A program made the translations under genes and the position numbers. The notes under the pieces were generated by a model. It was given only the letters and a program-made list of their open reading frames with translations, did no database searches and was not told the origin of the DNA. Positions 7,900-16,737 of a stretch of 64,000 bases of DNA are shown piece after piece. How positions within the stretch are numbered: the stretch's first letter is position 1; every line of letters starts with the position of its first letter. Origin of the DNA: Methylotenera sp. G11 (GTDB taxonomy: Bacteria > Pseudomonadota > Gammaproteobacteria > Burkholderiales > Methylophilaceae); NCBI RefSeq assembly GCF_000799735.1, contig NZ_JUHH01000001.1, forward strand, positions 1,302,001 to 1,366,000, given 5' to 3'.

Positions 7900-10800
7900 C
7901 TATTTGAAAAACCGACGGTAAAAAATCGGCAGCAGTACTAAAGTCAGCACCGTTGAACTCACCAGCCCACCGATCACAACCACAGCTAGCGGCCGCTGTA
8001 TCTCAGAACCCGGGCCAGTAGCAAACAGCAGCGGAATCAGGCCGAATGCCGTGATACTCGCCGTCATCAATACAGGCCTTAACCTGCGCTTCGCACCCTC
8101 GACTACAATATCAAACACCGCCATCCCCTGCGCTTCGAGCTGATTGAAGTAACTGACCATCACCACGCCATTCAGGACCGCAATGCCTAGCAGCGCAATA
8201 AAGCCAACCGAAGCCGGCACCGACAGGTACTCACCCGACAGCCACAAGGCAAATACGCCGCCTATCATGGCAAAAGGAATATTGGACAGAATCAATAACG
8301 CCTGTTTCACAGAACCGAAGGTAGCGAACAACAGCAGGAACACCAGGGCGACCGCTGCCGGCACCACGATCGCCAGGCGCGCGGCGGCACGTTGCTGGTT
8401 CTCGAACTGGCCACCCCATTTGATAGAGTAGCCTTCGTCCAGCTTCACTTCCGTGGCTACGCGCTGCTTTGCTTCTTCCACAAAACTCACCAGGTCACGG
8501 TCACGCACATTGGCGGTGACGATGACATTGCGTGCGCCGCGTTCCCGGTCTACTTTCACCGGCCCCTCTTCCCGCATGACTTTTGCAACCGCGCCCAACG
8601 GAATATTGGCCCCGCTCGGCAATGTCAGCATCAAGTTATCAAAGTCCGCCGGCGAATCACGCAATGCCTGGCTGCCCCTGATCAGCACCGGCGTACGCCT
8701 TTGCCCTTCCTGCACCACGCCTAGCTGCTTGCCTTCCAGCTGTGCAAGCAGTATCGACTGAATTTCGGTAACATCCAACCCCAGGCGCCCTGCTGCCGCG
8801 CGGTCTATTTTGACTTGCAGGTACTGCACGCCGCTGTTTTCCGGCGTATAGACATCCTGGCTGCCGGGAATGGACTCCAGAATTTTGATGATCTGCTGCG
8901 CTTTCTGGTCCAGGGTTTTGAGGTCATGTCCGAAAATCTTGATCGCCAGGTCACCGCGCACGCCGAGGATCATTTCATTCACGCGCATATCAATCGGCTG
9001 GGTAAAACTATAAGCCAGCCCCGGCAGCTGATGCATGACCTTGCGCAGCTCATCGATCAATGCCGCCTTGCTTTCCACGCGCCATTCATTCGCAGGCTTC
9101 AGGATCAGGAAATTATCGGTCTGGTTCAAACCCATCGGATCCAGGCCAAGCTCATCAGAACCTACGCGAGAATAAATGCCCTGCACTTCCGGCACCTGCG
9201 CCAGGATGGTTCGCTGCACGTTCAAGTCAGTGCTGATGGTTTGCTGCAAGTTGATGGAAGGCAACTTCTCGACACCGATAATAATGTCGCCTTCATCCAT
9301 GACCGGCATGAATATTTTGCCGATCTGCATATACACCACGCCGGTAAAGGCCAGCATCACAAACGCACCGATCACAATCACCCTGGCATGCGCCAGGCAC
9401 CATTGCAGCGCTGGCTCATAAACCGCCAGCGCCTTCCTCACCAGCCAGGGCTCCGCATGGCTGACTTCCTTCAGCAGAAATGAAGACAACACCGGAATCA
9501 CGGTGAGCGACAGCAGCAGCGAGCCCGCCAGCGCAAACATGATCGTCAGCGCAACCGGCGTAAACAGCTTGCCCTCAAGTCCCTGCAATGTCAGCAGCGG
9601 CAGGAACACCGTAATGATAATGATCACGCCTGCCGTGACCGGCACGCTGACTTCACGTACCGCACGGTAAATCACATGCATTCTCGGCAAGATGCCCGCC
9701 TGCTTTTTATCGGCAAGGTGCGACACGATATTTTCCACCACGACCACCGCGGCATCCACCAGCATGCCGATCGCTATCGACAGGCCACCCAGGCTCATCA
9801 GGTTGGCAGACATGCCAAAATAATGCATGAGCAGAAAAGTAAACAAGGCGGAAAGCGGCAGGATAAATGCGATCGTGAGTGCCGCCCTGAAGTTGCCGAG
9901 AAACAGCACCAGCAACACCAGCACCAGCACCACCGCTTCCTGCAAGGCCTTGGTTACTGTGTTTACCGCACGCTCAACCAGGCTGCCGCGATCATAAAAC
10001 ACTTTGATTTTGACGTCTTTCGGCAGGCTGGGGGCCATCTCGGCAAGCTTTTCCTTGACGCCTTTTACCACCTGCTGTGCGTTGGCGCCACGCAGCCCCA
10101 GCACCAGGCCTTCTACCGCTTCACCCTGGCCGTTTCCGGTCACCGCGCCGTAACGGGTCAGGGAACCGATGCGCACATCCGCCACATCCGCCACTCTGAC
10201 CGACATGCCCTGATCTGTACGCAGAACCGTGTTCTGCACATCTTCTATTGTTTTGAAGCCGCCTTCAGACCTTACCAGCAACGCCCCCTCGCCATCGCTC
10301 AACCGGCCGGCACCGCCATTACGGTTATTATTCACCAGCGCCTCTTGCAGCACTTGAATGGAGACGCCACGCGCATACATGCGGGCATTATCCGGCACGA
10401 TTTCAAAACTGCGTACCAGGCCGCCAAGGGCATTCACATCCGCCACCCCCGCTACCGTACGCAACTGCGGTCGAATCACCCAGTCCAGCAGGCTGCGCCG
10501 TTCCTGCAGGCTTAAGGTATCGCTTTCTATGGTGAACATGAACATTTCGCCCAGCGGTGTGGTCATGGGTGCCATGCCACCGGTCACATCGGCCGGCAGA
10601 TTACCCCATACGGCATTCAGGCGTTCGGCCACCTGCTGGCGTGCCCAGTAGATATCGGTACCATCGATGAAATCCACCGTGATGTCAGTAAGTGCATACT
10701 TAGCTACCGACCTCAGGCCGGACTGCTTGGGAATCCCCAGCATCTCGACCTCGATCGGTGCCGTGATGCGCGCCTCAACTTCTTCCGGCGTCATGCCGGG

Positions 10801-10959
10801 CGCCTTGACGATGATCTTTACCTGCGTCGAGGATACGTCAGGAAAGGCATCAATCGGCAGCGACTGGTAGGCAATCGCACCTGCGATTGCGATCCCTGCG
10901 GTCATGATCAGCACCAGCAGCCGCTGCGTGAGTGCAAATTGGATCAGCCTGGCTAACAT
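7900..10959 (-). CDS. Heavy-metal RND efflux pump (CzcA/CusA family)
   Basis: A 1,019-residue inner-membrane resistance-nodulation-division pump of the heavy-metal efflux class. It drives metal ions from periplasm or cytoplasm through a tripartite channel using the proton gradient. The sequence shows the N-terminal helix, two large periplasmic loops (one with GRLSDGEGALLVRS, one with MPVMDEGDIIIGVEKLPS) and twelve expected membrane helices. The TM4 charge motif reads AIGMLVDAAVVVVEN. The DFG of classic Zn/Co/Cd pumps is replaced by AIG, as in CusA-like pumps, while the periplasmic MRVNEMILGVRGD segment is CzcA-like. Mono- versus divalent specificity therefore cannot be fixed from sequence. 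GGAGGC precedes the ATG. Confidence 0.92.
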   Translation of the reverse strand: MLARLIQFALTQRLLVLIMTAGIAIAGAIAYQSLPIDAFPDVSSTQVKIIVKAPGMTPEEVEARITAPIEVEMLGIPKQSGLRSVAKYALTDITVDFIDGTDIYWARQQVAERLNAVWGNLPADVTGGMAPMTTPLGEMFMFTIESDTLSLQERRSLLDWVIRPQLRTVAGVADVNALGGLVRSFEIVPDNARMYARGVSIQVLQEALVNNNRNGGAGRLSDGEGALLVRSEGGFKTIEDVQNTVLRTDQGMSVRVADVADVRIGSLTRYGAVTGNGQGEAVEGLVLGLRGANAQQVVKGVKEKLAEMAPSLPKDVKIKVFYDRGSLVERAVNTVTKALQEAVVLVLVLLVLFLGNFRAALTIAFILPLSALFTFLLMHYFGMSANLMSLGGLSIAIGMLVDAAVVVVENIVSHLADKKQAGILPRMHVIYRAVREVSVPVTAGVIIIITVFLPLLTLQGLEGKLFTPVALTIMFALAGSLLLSLTVIPVLSSFLLKEVSHAEPWLVRKALAVYEPALQWCLAHARVIVIGAFVMLAFTGVVYMQIGKIFMPVMDEGDIIIGVEKLPSINLQQTISTDLNVQRTILAQVPEVQGIYSRVGSDELGLDPMGLNQTDNFLILKPANEWRVESKAALIDELRKVMHQLPGLAYSFTQPIDMRVNEMILGVRGDLAIKIFGHDLKTLDQKAQQIIKILESIPGSQDVYTPENSGVQYLQVKIDRAAAGRLGLDVTEIQSILLAQLEGKQLGVVQEGQRRTPVLIRGSQALRDSPADFDNLMLTLPSGANIPLGAVAKVMREEGPVKVDRERGARNVIVTANVRDRDLVSFVEEAKQRVATEVKLDEGYSIKWGGQFENQQRAAARLAIVVPAAVALVFLLLFATFGSVKQALLILSNIPFAMIGGVFALWLSGEYLSVPASVGFIALLGIAVLNGVVMVSYFNQLEAQGMAVFDIVVEGAKRRLRPVLMTASITAFGLIPLLFATGPGSEIQRPLAVVVIGGLVSSTVLTLVLLPIFYRRFFK

Positions 10960-11014
10960 TGGCTGCCTCCTATACTTGGATACACTACGGTTTCAGGTTT
11001 CAGGCAGCGCGTCA

Positions 11015-12103
11015 TCACTCACCTCCCAAACCAAGCCATGCGCCTTTAATCGCAGAGACTCCCGTAACCGCGATTTTTTCGTCACCTTTGAACTTTGCAT
11101 CCACCATCGCATCGCTGCCTTGTTCAGAGATCACTTTAACTTTAACGGGACTAAAACCGTTTCTGGTCTGCACGAACACCATAGTTTCAGCGCCCTGTCT
11201 TGAAAGTGCAGATTTCGGGATACTGAAATACTGGACTTCACCACCAAGGCCGATCACCGCCTCCACAAACTGGCCGGGAGATAGTTTGTCGGCACCTTTG
11301 CTGATCTCGGCACGCAGATGCAAAGTCTGGTCAGCCTTGTTGACGCTGCGGATTACCGCAATCAGCTTGCCGCTTGCCTGCAGTTTCGGCACATTGACCG
11401 GCATGCCGACCTTTACAAATGGCAAGCCTTCAAGCGGTGCGTGTATCTCAAGCCAGAGCCGTGTCAGATTGCCTATCCGGTACAAAGGCATCGCCATATC
11501 CACGCGCTGGCCTGTTGTCGCCATCTGCTCCAGCACCTGGCCATCGATAGGTGCCGTTAATGTAATGCTGCTGCTCATGCCGGATTCAGGGCGCAGCTTG
11601 CCTATCGCCGCATCACTCATGCCCGCCAGCCGCAACGCCTGCCTGCGCTGCGCCAGAGCCGCACTGGCCTCATCATGCGTGCTTTCTGTTTCCAGGTAGC
11701 GACGCTGCGGAATAATGCCATCTTTCAATAACTCGGCATCACGTGCCAGGTTTTTTGATGCCAGCCTGTGCTGCGTCAGGGCCTGCAGGTAATCACGCTG
11801 CAGGTTCAGCAGATCCGGACTATTCAAATGCGCAAGCGGTTGCCCCTTCTTAACGGTCTGGCCTGCTGCAACATACATCTGGTCTATCAGTCCGGACTGC
11901 GGCGCACTCACGACACGCTCCTGCCCGACCGGCACCACGATCTCCGCCGGGAAATTGCGGCTGTTAAAAAAATCATTCTTGCCGATGGGGGCCACGCTCA
12001 CCCCCAGGTTCTGCTGCTGGACGGATGTCATCACGACATCTGCGGCCTGCGCATTCCCGATCAGGAAACCGGCGCTGACCAAATATAAAAAAACCTTATT
12101 CAT
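11015..12103 (-). CDS. Periplasmic adaptor (membrane fusion protein) of the metal-efflux RND system
   Basis: A ~362-residue CzcB/CusB-type adaptor that joins the RND pump to the outer-membrane channel. The start at 12103 gives a standard signal peptide (MNKVFLYLVSAGFLIGNAQA) and overlaps the stop of the preceding gene as ATGA; the longer frame to 12145 lacks a signal at its N-terminus. The barrel-sandwich/lipoyl half-motif VVSAPQSGLIDQMYVAAGQTV is followed by an alpha-hairpin (LLNLQRDYLQALTQHRLASK) and the second lipoyl half (ITLTAPIDGQVLEQMATTGQ). A beta-barrel and a membrane-proximal domain end the protein. There is no His-rich N-terminal extension like that of CzcB of Cupriavidus. Confidence 0.88.
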   Translation of the reverse strand: MNKVFLYLVSAGFLIGNAQAADVVMTSVQQQNLGVSVAPIGKNDFFNSRNFPAEIVVPVGQERVVSAPQSGLIDQMYVAAGQTVKKGQPLAHLNSPDLLNLQRDYLQALTQHRLASKNLARDAELLKDGIIPQRRYLETESTHDEASAALAQRRQALRLAGMSDAAIGKLRPESGMSSSITLTAPIDGQVLEQMATTGQRVDMAMPLYRIGNLTRLWLEIHAPLEGLPFVKVGMPVNVPKLQASGKLIAVIRSVNKADQTLHLRAEISKGADKLSPGQFVEAVIGLGGEVQYFSIPKSALSRQGAETMVFVQTRNGFSPVKVKVISEQGSDAMVDAKFKGDEKIAVTGVSAIKGAWLGLGGE

Positions 12104-13392
12104 GGAAGAACTCCTACTGTCTGGTTGTAACGTGCAATATCCCACTGCACCTGTATCTGGCGTGTCGTGAAGGCACGTTCCGCTTCAAAGCTCTGCGCCT
12201 GTACCCGCAGCAGACTCACCAGGTCGGTTTCGCCGAGCTGGAAAGCCTTCTGCGCCAAAGCCAAACTCTCTGCAGCAATCTCATGCTGCTTGGCAGCAAT
12301 AACCAGTTCGGCTTGACTTACGCTTAAATTATGCTCGGCCTCATGCATCGCGGCTTCGAGTTCAAACCGCATCGCCTCACGCTCGGTCAATGCATTACCG
12401 ACAACGACTTCCGCAGCTGCCCTTACCGGGGCGGCGCTTGCTTCACCGCCAAAAGGAACGCGCACATGCACGCCGACACTGTCATTATTTGTAGTATCAA
12501 ACGCGCCCTTACTGCTACGCACATTCAGCAGGACACGCATGTTTTCATGGCTTTCCACCTGCGCCAGGTCACGTTCGGTTTCTGCCAGCCCGACTTTAGA
12601 CTGCGCTTCCAGCCAGATAGGTGATTGACTGTAATCTTCCAGAACTGACTGCTTCTCAGCATAATCTGCCGGCAATTCACGCAAGCCTGTCAGTACATAA
12701 TAACGGTGGCGCGCATGCATCAATTCAGCCTCGGCGCGTACTTTCTCTTTTTCCACACGCAAGGTTTCCTGCTCGGCCAGCATGGCATCGGTTTTGGCTA
12801 ACTCGCCCGCACGGTAGCGCTTATCAACATCGGATTGCAGTTTTTTCGCCACCTGCAGTTTATTGAATGCCAGCGACAGGTTATTTTCATTCACGGCAAT
12901 ATTCCACACCGCTTCACGCAACTGCCCTGCAACCTGCAGCTTGAGGCTCTGGCGGCTTGCGCCGGCAGAAGCCTGGATTGCCTCGGCCACTTTCATGCGG
13001 TTGTCGCGCTGCTTCGGCAGCCATACCGGCAGTTCCAGCTCGGCCTGCCAGTCACGTTCGCCACGACCGCTGCCTATCGCATCATTCTGGTGGATAAGGT
13101 TAACGGCTGGCGCAGAAGGCAGCAGGGCATTGGCTACGCGATTTCTTGCTGCAACCATGACATCGCGCGACTGCAGCGATGCCTGCATGGGCGTGCGCGC
13201 ATAGGCTTTTTCCAGCACCTCGGATAACTGCAGGCCTGGATTCACCACAAGCTCGTCAAAATGATCAACATGGTGACTTGCCTGCGCTGCCGGCGGCAAA
13301 GTCTCCATTTGTTCCTGCGCTGCAGTAACCGTCATGCCGGCAAAGCAGGCAATACCGGCAAGCGGCAAGCAAAAACGACTGAAAATAGTCAT
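12100..13392 (-). CDS. TolC-family outer-membrane factor of the metal-efflux RND system
   Basis: A 430-residue CzcC/CusC-type outer-membrane channel. A signal peptide ends near TVTAAQE (residue ~26). Two TolC-type halves follow, each with long amphipathic helices rich in Ala, Glu and Gln (for example SLQSRDVMVAARNRVANALL, and EAAMHEAEHNLSVSQAELVI). A C-terminal conserved stretch LGETDLVSLLRVQAQSFEAER is typical of CzcC proteins. It is the first large gene of the operon, and its TGA overlaps the start codon of the adaptor by four bases, which implies translational coupling. No N-terminal lipobox cysteine is evident. Confidence 0.87.
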   Translation of the reverse strand: MTIFSRFCLPLAGIACFAGMTVTAAQEQMETLPPAAQASHHVDHFDELVVNPGLQLSEVLEKAYARTPMQASLQSRDVMVAARNRVANALLPSAPAVNLIHQNDAIGSGRGERDWQAELELPVWLPKQRDNRMKVAEAIQASAGASRQSLKLQVAGQLREAVWNIAVNENNLSLAFNKLQVAKKLQSDVDKRYRAGELAKTDAMLAEQETLRVEKEKVRAEAELMHARHRYYVLTGLRELPADYAEKQSVLEDYSQSPIWLEAQSKVGLAETERDLAQVESHENMRVLLNVRSSKGAFDTTNNDSVGVHVRVPFGGEASAAPVRAAAEVVVGNALTEREAMRFELEAAMHEAEHNLSVSQAELVIAAKQHEIAAESLALAQKAFQLGETDLVSLLRVQAQSFEAERAFTTRQIQVQWDIARYNQTVGVLP

Positions 13393-13454
13393 AAAACTCT
13401 CCTGAAATCAAAAGAACATCCGCGCAAACCGCGAACGTTGATTAAGCGATAGTT

Positions 13455-13847
13455 TTAGAACAAAGGAGGGGCGCGCGGCCTGGAAAGCGACCGCAAATAT
13501 AATAACGGAAGGGGATGCCTGGCTGGTTTGATACCAGCCAGGCTAATCGTGATGGCAGCCAGGCTGATCACAAACAGCAGCGTGAATAACGGCAAAGGCA
13601 GCGGATCGATATTTTTTTCGACGGCTTCATTCACACCGATGGTATGTACGGGAGGACTGCTGATTGTGTTGAATGCATGCTCGGCACCCGGAACTTGCGC
13701 CAGGCCCTGGGCATGCACATGCAGGCCCTGCCCCTGGGCTGGGGAATCAGCCTCTAGATGCGCATGGATAAAAGGCAACACGGTCTGCAATAATGCAAAC
13801 CAGATCACCACAATCCATAAAAGTCTTTTGCGCAGAGCCATCAACAT
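13455..13847 (-). CDS. Small membrane protein at the head of the metal-efflux operon, CzcI-like by position
   Basis: A 130-residue protein that I do not recognise by family. An N-terminal hydrophobic helix (LLWIVVIWFALLQTVLPF), probably an uncleaved or signal anchor, is followed by a His-containing region (IHAHLEADS, GLHVHAQG, EHAF, VHTIG), then a second membrane helix (LPLFTLLFVISLAAITISLAG) and a basic, Pro/Arg-rich tail (RHPLPLLYLRSLSRPRAPPLF). It lies 62 bp upstream of the CzcC-type gene in the same direction. In Cupriavidus a small periplasmic regulator, CzcI, occupies this place, but sequence similarity is not evident. The clustered histidines could bind metal; that is inference. Confidence 0.6.
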   Translation of the reverse strand: MLMALRKRLLWIVVIWFALLQTVLPFIHAHLEADSPAQGQGLHVHAQGLAQVPGAEHAFNTISSPPVHTIGVNEAVEKNIDPLPLPLFTLLFVISLAAITISLAGIKPARHPLPLLYLRSLSRPRAPPLF

Positions 13848-13943
13848 AAGGAAACTTTATCAGCTATCTTCAGCAATTACAAATCACATTATTACAGGCA
13901 TGCAACTAGCACATAGCTGCCTGAGGCCGCTATGTGCAGTAAT

Positions 13944-14204
13944 TTATTTGGTACGTCTTTTTGGGATGTAAGTTGCCCCGTTGGATTCAATATGGCGGAA
14001 GGTAATGCGTCCGTTATTCACATCATAAGGAGATAATTCCAGCGTGACTTTATCACCTGCAAGAATACGGATATGGTTCTTTTTCATTTTACCGCCGGTG
14101 TACGCAATGAGCGTGTGCCCGTTATCCAGCGTCACGCGATAGCGTGAATCCGGCAATATCTCCATTACCACGCCACTCATTTCAATCAGCTCTTCTTTAG
14201 CCAT
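13944..14204 (-). CDS. infA: Translation initiation factor IF-1, long form
   Basis: An 86-residue S1/OB-fold protein that binds the 30S A site with IF-2 and IF-3. Recognisable core: [20 protein letters not shown], then [20 protein letters not shown] and the end [14 protein letters not shown]. The ATG at 14204 is chosen because it begins the canonical MAKE and is preceded by GGAG; the frame opens four codons earlier. It is longer than the 72-residue Escherichia coli protein, with a C-terminal basic tail ([14 protein letters not shown]). Many betaproteobacteria carry a standard infA in the ribosomal protein cluster plus a second longer one, and this is probably the second. It is divergent from the cold-shock gene. 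Confidence 0.92.
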   Translation of the reverse strand: MAKEELIEMSGVVMEILPDSRYRVTLDNGHTLIAYTGGKMKKNHIRILAGDKVTLELSPYDVNNGRITFRHIESNGATYIPKRRTK

Positions 14205-14311
14205 ATATTGCTCCAAAATAATATTAAGACCCGCATTGATGCAGCAAACTTAAAAATTTGTAGCAACCCTAAAACCGTGGGAATAGTGAGAATAAAATAA
14301 CCATACTGACT

Positions 14312-14337
14312 GCGCCTGCACCACCAAACGCAGGCGC
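14312..14337. other. Hairpin between infA and the cold-shock gene
   Basis: GCGCCTGC and GCAGGCGC form a perfect 8-bp stem around a 10-nt loop, inside the 377-bp gap 14205-14581 that holds the divergent promoters of infA and the cold-shock gene. No clear T-tract follows on either strand. Confidence 0.4.
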
Positions 14338-14440
14338 GACTATAGCCTTGCCGACCTAATTAAGCAAGCAATACCAATGAATTAAGTCAGGCAAATACCC
14401 ATCACCCCCCAGCCCCTGTCAAATATAATTCAAATAGTGC

Positions 14441-14581
14441 TTGACACGGCTGGCATTAGCACGTAAAAAGCTATTTAGGCGTTTGAATTTTTTTATTTTT
14501 GGCCTTTATTTAAGGCCTTTATTATTTAAAAACCCAAACTTTCTCAGGGTGCCTCCCTTTTAAAAAAGTATGGAATAAGAT
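14441..14581 (+). promoter_or_regulatory. Promoter and long 5' leader of the cold-shock gene
   Basis: TTGACA (14441-14446), a 17-bp spacer and TAAAAA (14464-14469) form a good sigma-70 promoter. Transcription from it would leave an AT-rich untranslated leader of ~105 nt before the ATG at 14582, with the purine-rich GGAATAAGAT as ribosome binding site. Long leaders of this kind act as temperature-sensing structures in cspA-type mRNAs; that function here is inferred. Confidence 0.6.
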
Positions 14582-14785
14582 ATGGCAACAGGTTTAGTAA
14601 AATGGTTTAATGACTCTAAAGGTTTTGGTTTCATTACTCCTGACGCAGGTGGCGACGATTTATTCGCACATTTCTCAGCTATCGTTGATAGCGGTTACAA
14701 AAGCTTGAAAGAAAACGAGCGCGTTTCTTTCGACGTAACAGACGGACCGAAAGGTAAACAAGCTTCTAACATTCAGAAGCTTTAA
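14582..14785 (+). CDS. Cold-shock protein, CspA family
   Basis: A 67-residue single cold-shock domain, the normal length for the family. It binds single-stranded RNA/DNA and melts mRNA structure at low temperature. The RNP1 motif KGFGFITPD and the RNP2-like region DLFAHFSAI are intact, and the protein starts with the familiar [18 protein letters not shown]. It ends with a [11 protein letters not shown] segment. It is monocistronic with its own promoter and terminator, which suits strong independent expression. Whether it is cold-induced or constitutive cannot be told from the protein. Confidence 0.95.
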   Translation: MATGLVKWFNDSKGFGFITPDAGGDDLFAHFSAIVDSGYKSLKENERVSFDVTDGPKGKQASNIQKL

Positions 14786-14800
14786 TACTAAAGAATCCAT

Positions 14801-14831
14801 AAAAAATGACCCTATCATGGGTCATTTTTTT
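14801..14831 (+). terminator. Intrinsic terminator of the cold-shock gene
   Basis: AAAAAATGACCC, a 6-nt loop, GGGTCATT and a run of seven T lie 15 bp after the stop codon; a strong, symmetric terminator. Confidence 0.9.
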
Positions 14832-14963
14832 GGGCGCTAGCCATAGGTCGACATGGGTTTTCAGCTATTGCAATTTTAACTGCTGCATCGCTTAGCCAGC
14901 ATTTCTCATTTGCCTTGCCTTGCCTGCCGCAACGCATCGCCATTCGCGGCCGCCGAAACACCA

Positions 14964-16670
14964 TTAAAACGCGCCTGACATCTGCACCCAAAGCCTGGGG
15001 GCATGCTCAGAAGACGCCGGATCAGACAAAGGCGCCCCGCCCTGCACAGGCCACGCCAGATAGCTGTTAAGCTGCAAACCGAACAACGCCGCATTAACCC
15101 CCGCCCCGGCCCCGGACAGGGTGCGTGTATTATCAGTCGTCAGAAAATCATTCCGGTTAATCCGGATATTTCCATAGTCATAGAACAACACCCCTCTAAA
15201 CTTGGGTGTAAAGTAATGTACCAGTTCCAGGTTAAGCAGGTTACCTTCATCTCCGCTCGCCTCCCCCTGCGGGTAAGCCCGCACGCCATACGCGCCACCC
15301 AGGCTGAATTTTTCAGAGGAGTTCAGGTTGCTGCCGGCCCATTGACCGGAAAGCGTCATGGAAAACGTATCCTGGTCAGTCACACGCTGCAGGCGGTTCA
15401 GCATATACGTGGCTTTCACAAAGTCACCATTGCTACGCGCGCTGCCTTCATCGATCAGGCGTGAAGCTGCATCCATATTCAAATGACCGGCGTACATCAC
15501 TGCATCAAACGAATTTCGCCCGCCGCCGTATACCGTATCCTGCCGCTCGCCATTCAAACCCGCGCTCACCAGTTGCACCCGTTTATCGGTATCCGTGAAT
15601 ACTGCGTCCATGCGGTCATTCAACTTTTTATTTTCATAAGTCAGCACGCCGAACAATGCACTGGTCTGGCTCAACATCAATGGATAAGTTGCAAACAGGC
15701 TGGCGGTTTCACTGCGGCCACCAGCATCAAGCGATTCAAACTCCCTGCCTAACAGATAACGGTTGCGCGAATAGCTTGCGCCTATCCGCAATCCATCACC
15801 GCCTACCGGCACCTGGTAAGCTACGCGCCCGTACAGCAGGTCACCGCTGCTGCCGACGCCCCACATCGTAAGCTGATCACCCAATTTCAACGGACTGTTA
15901 ACATTCAAGGTCACGCCGAGCTGGTATTCGCCCGTGTAACGGTTACCATGATTACTGAGCTGTATGCGCCCGCTATAAGGCGCTGACGGCGTGGTTTCGA
16001 CCAGCAGGTCAGAGGTGCCTGCTTTATTGCCGCCCTGCAAGCTGGCATTCACATTATCAACGCCCACAGTGCCCCGCAGCAGTAGTAGCTGGCGATCAAT
16101 CGCGGGTTTCTGCAAGGCATCCCCGGTGTTCAAGTGCTTCAGGTGACCCAGTATCCTTCCATCAGAAACCCTGGAGCTATTCTTGAGCTTTACCTGATCA
16201 AGCGCCCCTTCCTGCACGGCAATATTCAGGATCCCGTTGTTGATATCCTGCTCCGGAATATAGGCATTGGCTAGAAAGTACCCACGTTTGCGATAATAAG
16301 CAGTAATGCGTGCCGCACCGGCTTCAAGCTGGCTTAAGGTGTGCGTCCCGACGGCCAGGTCGGCCACGAGCGCCTGCAGCACACGGGCAGGAAACTTCTC
16401 GGCACCGGTGACATGCACCCTGGTGACTGCAATCGCAGTATCGTCCGCCATCAGAGCAGTGGATGGCACTTCAGTCTCTGTAGCCAATGGCTCCGGGGAG
16501 CTTAACTCTTTTGGCGCAGCCTGAAGCCGCTGCCCCTGCTGCAATTCACGCGTCACCTGTCCGGCATCGGGCTGCGGCGAAGCAGCCTGCACGCCGGCAC
16601 TGAAACCGGCACTGGCGATTCCTGCCACGAGCAGCAGCCATCTGGTGCTGATTTTTTCTTCTGTACTCAA
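14964..16670 (-). CDS. Two-partner secretion outer-membrane transporter (TpsB, ShlB/FhaC family)
   Basis: A 568-residue Omp85-superfamily transporter that exports the TpsA exoprotein across the outer membrane. A signal peptide (~1-29, ending GVQA) is followed by a Pro/Gln-rich linker, a POTRA_2 domain (~75-150: VHVTGAEKFPARVLQAL, YYRKRGYFLANAYIPEQDI, ILNIAVQEG) and a second POTRA-like stretch. A beta-barrel follows (~230-568) with amphipathic strands. The lid-loop motif VRGY/F appears as GVRAYPQGEASGDEG. The protein ends in Phe, as usual for barrel proteins. It lies 67 bp downstream of the exoprotein gene in the same direction, so the order is tpsA-tpsB. Confidence 0.88.
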   Translation of the reverse strand: MSTEEKISTRWLLLVAGIASAGFSAGVQAASPQPDAGQVTRELQQGQRLQAAPKELSSPEPLATETEVPSTALMADDTAIAVTRVHVTGAEKFPARVLQALVADLAVGTHTLSQLEAGAARITAYYRKRGYFLANAYIPEQDINNGILNIAVQEGALDQVKLKNSSRVSDGRILGHLKHLNTGDALQKPAIDRQLLLLRGTVGVDNVNASLQGGNKAGTSDLLVETTPSAPYSGRIQLSNHGNRYTGEYQLGVTLNVNSPLKLGDQLTMWGVGSSGDLLYGRVAYQVPVGGDGLRIGASYSRNRYLLGREFESLDAGGRSETASLFATYPLMLSQTSALFGVLTYENKKLNDRMDAVFTDTDKRVQLVSAGLNGERQDTVYGGGRNSFDAVMYAGHLNMDAASRLIDEGSARSNGDFVKATYMLNRLQRVTDQDTFSMTLSGQWAGSNLNSSEKFSLGGAYGVRAYPQGEASGDEGNLLNLELVHYFTPKFRGVLFYDYGNIRINRNDFLTTDNTRTLSGAGAGVNAALFGLQLNSYLAWPVQGGAPLSDPASSEHAPRLWVQMSGAF

Positions 16671-16737
16671 TTAAAATCCCTTATGCAGACATGCCTGAAT
16701 TTAATTGTTTTTCATGTGTGATTTTCATCGGCACACC

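Noticed and set aside
9676-10515. 279-residue ORF antisense to the RND pump gene
   Set aside because: It is the shadow of a high-GC third-position coding frame; His/Gln-rich composition and no family pattern.
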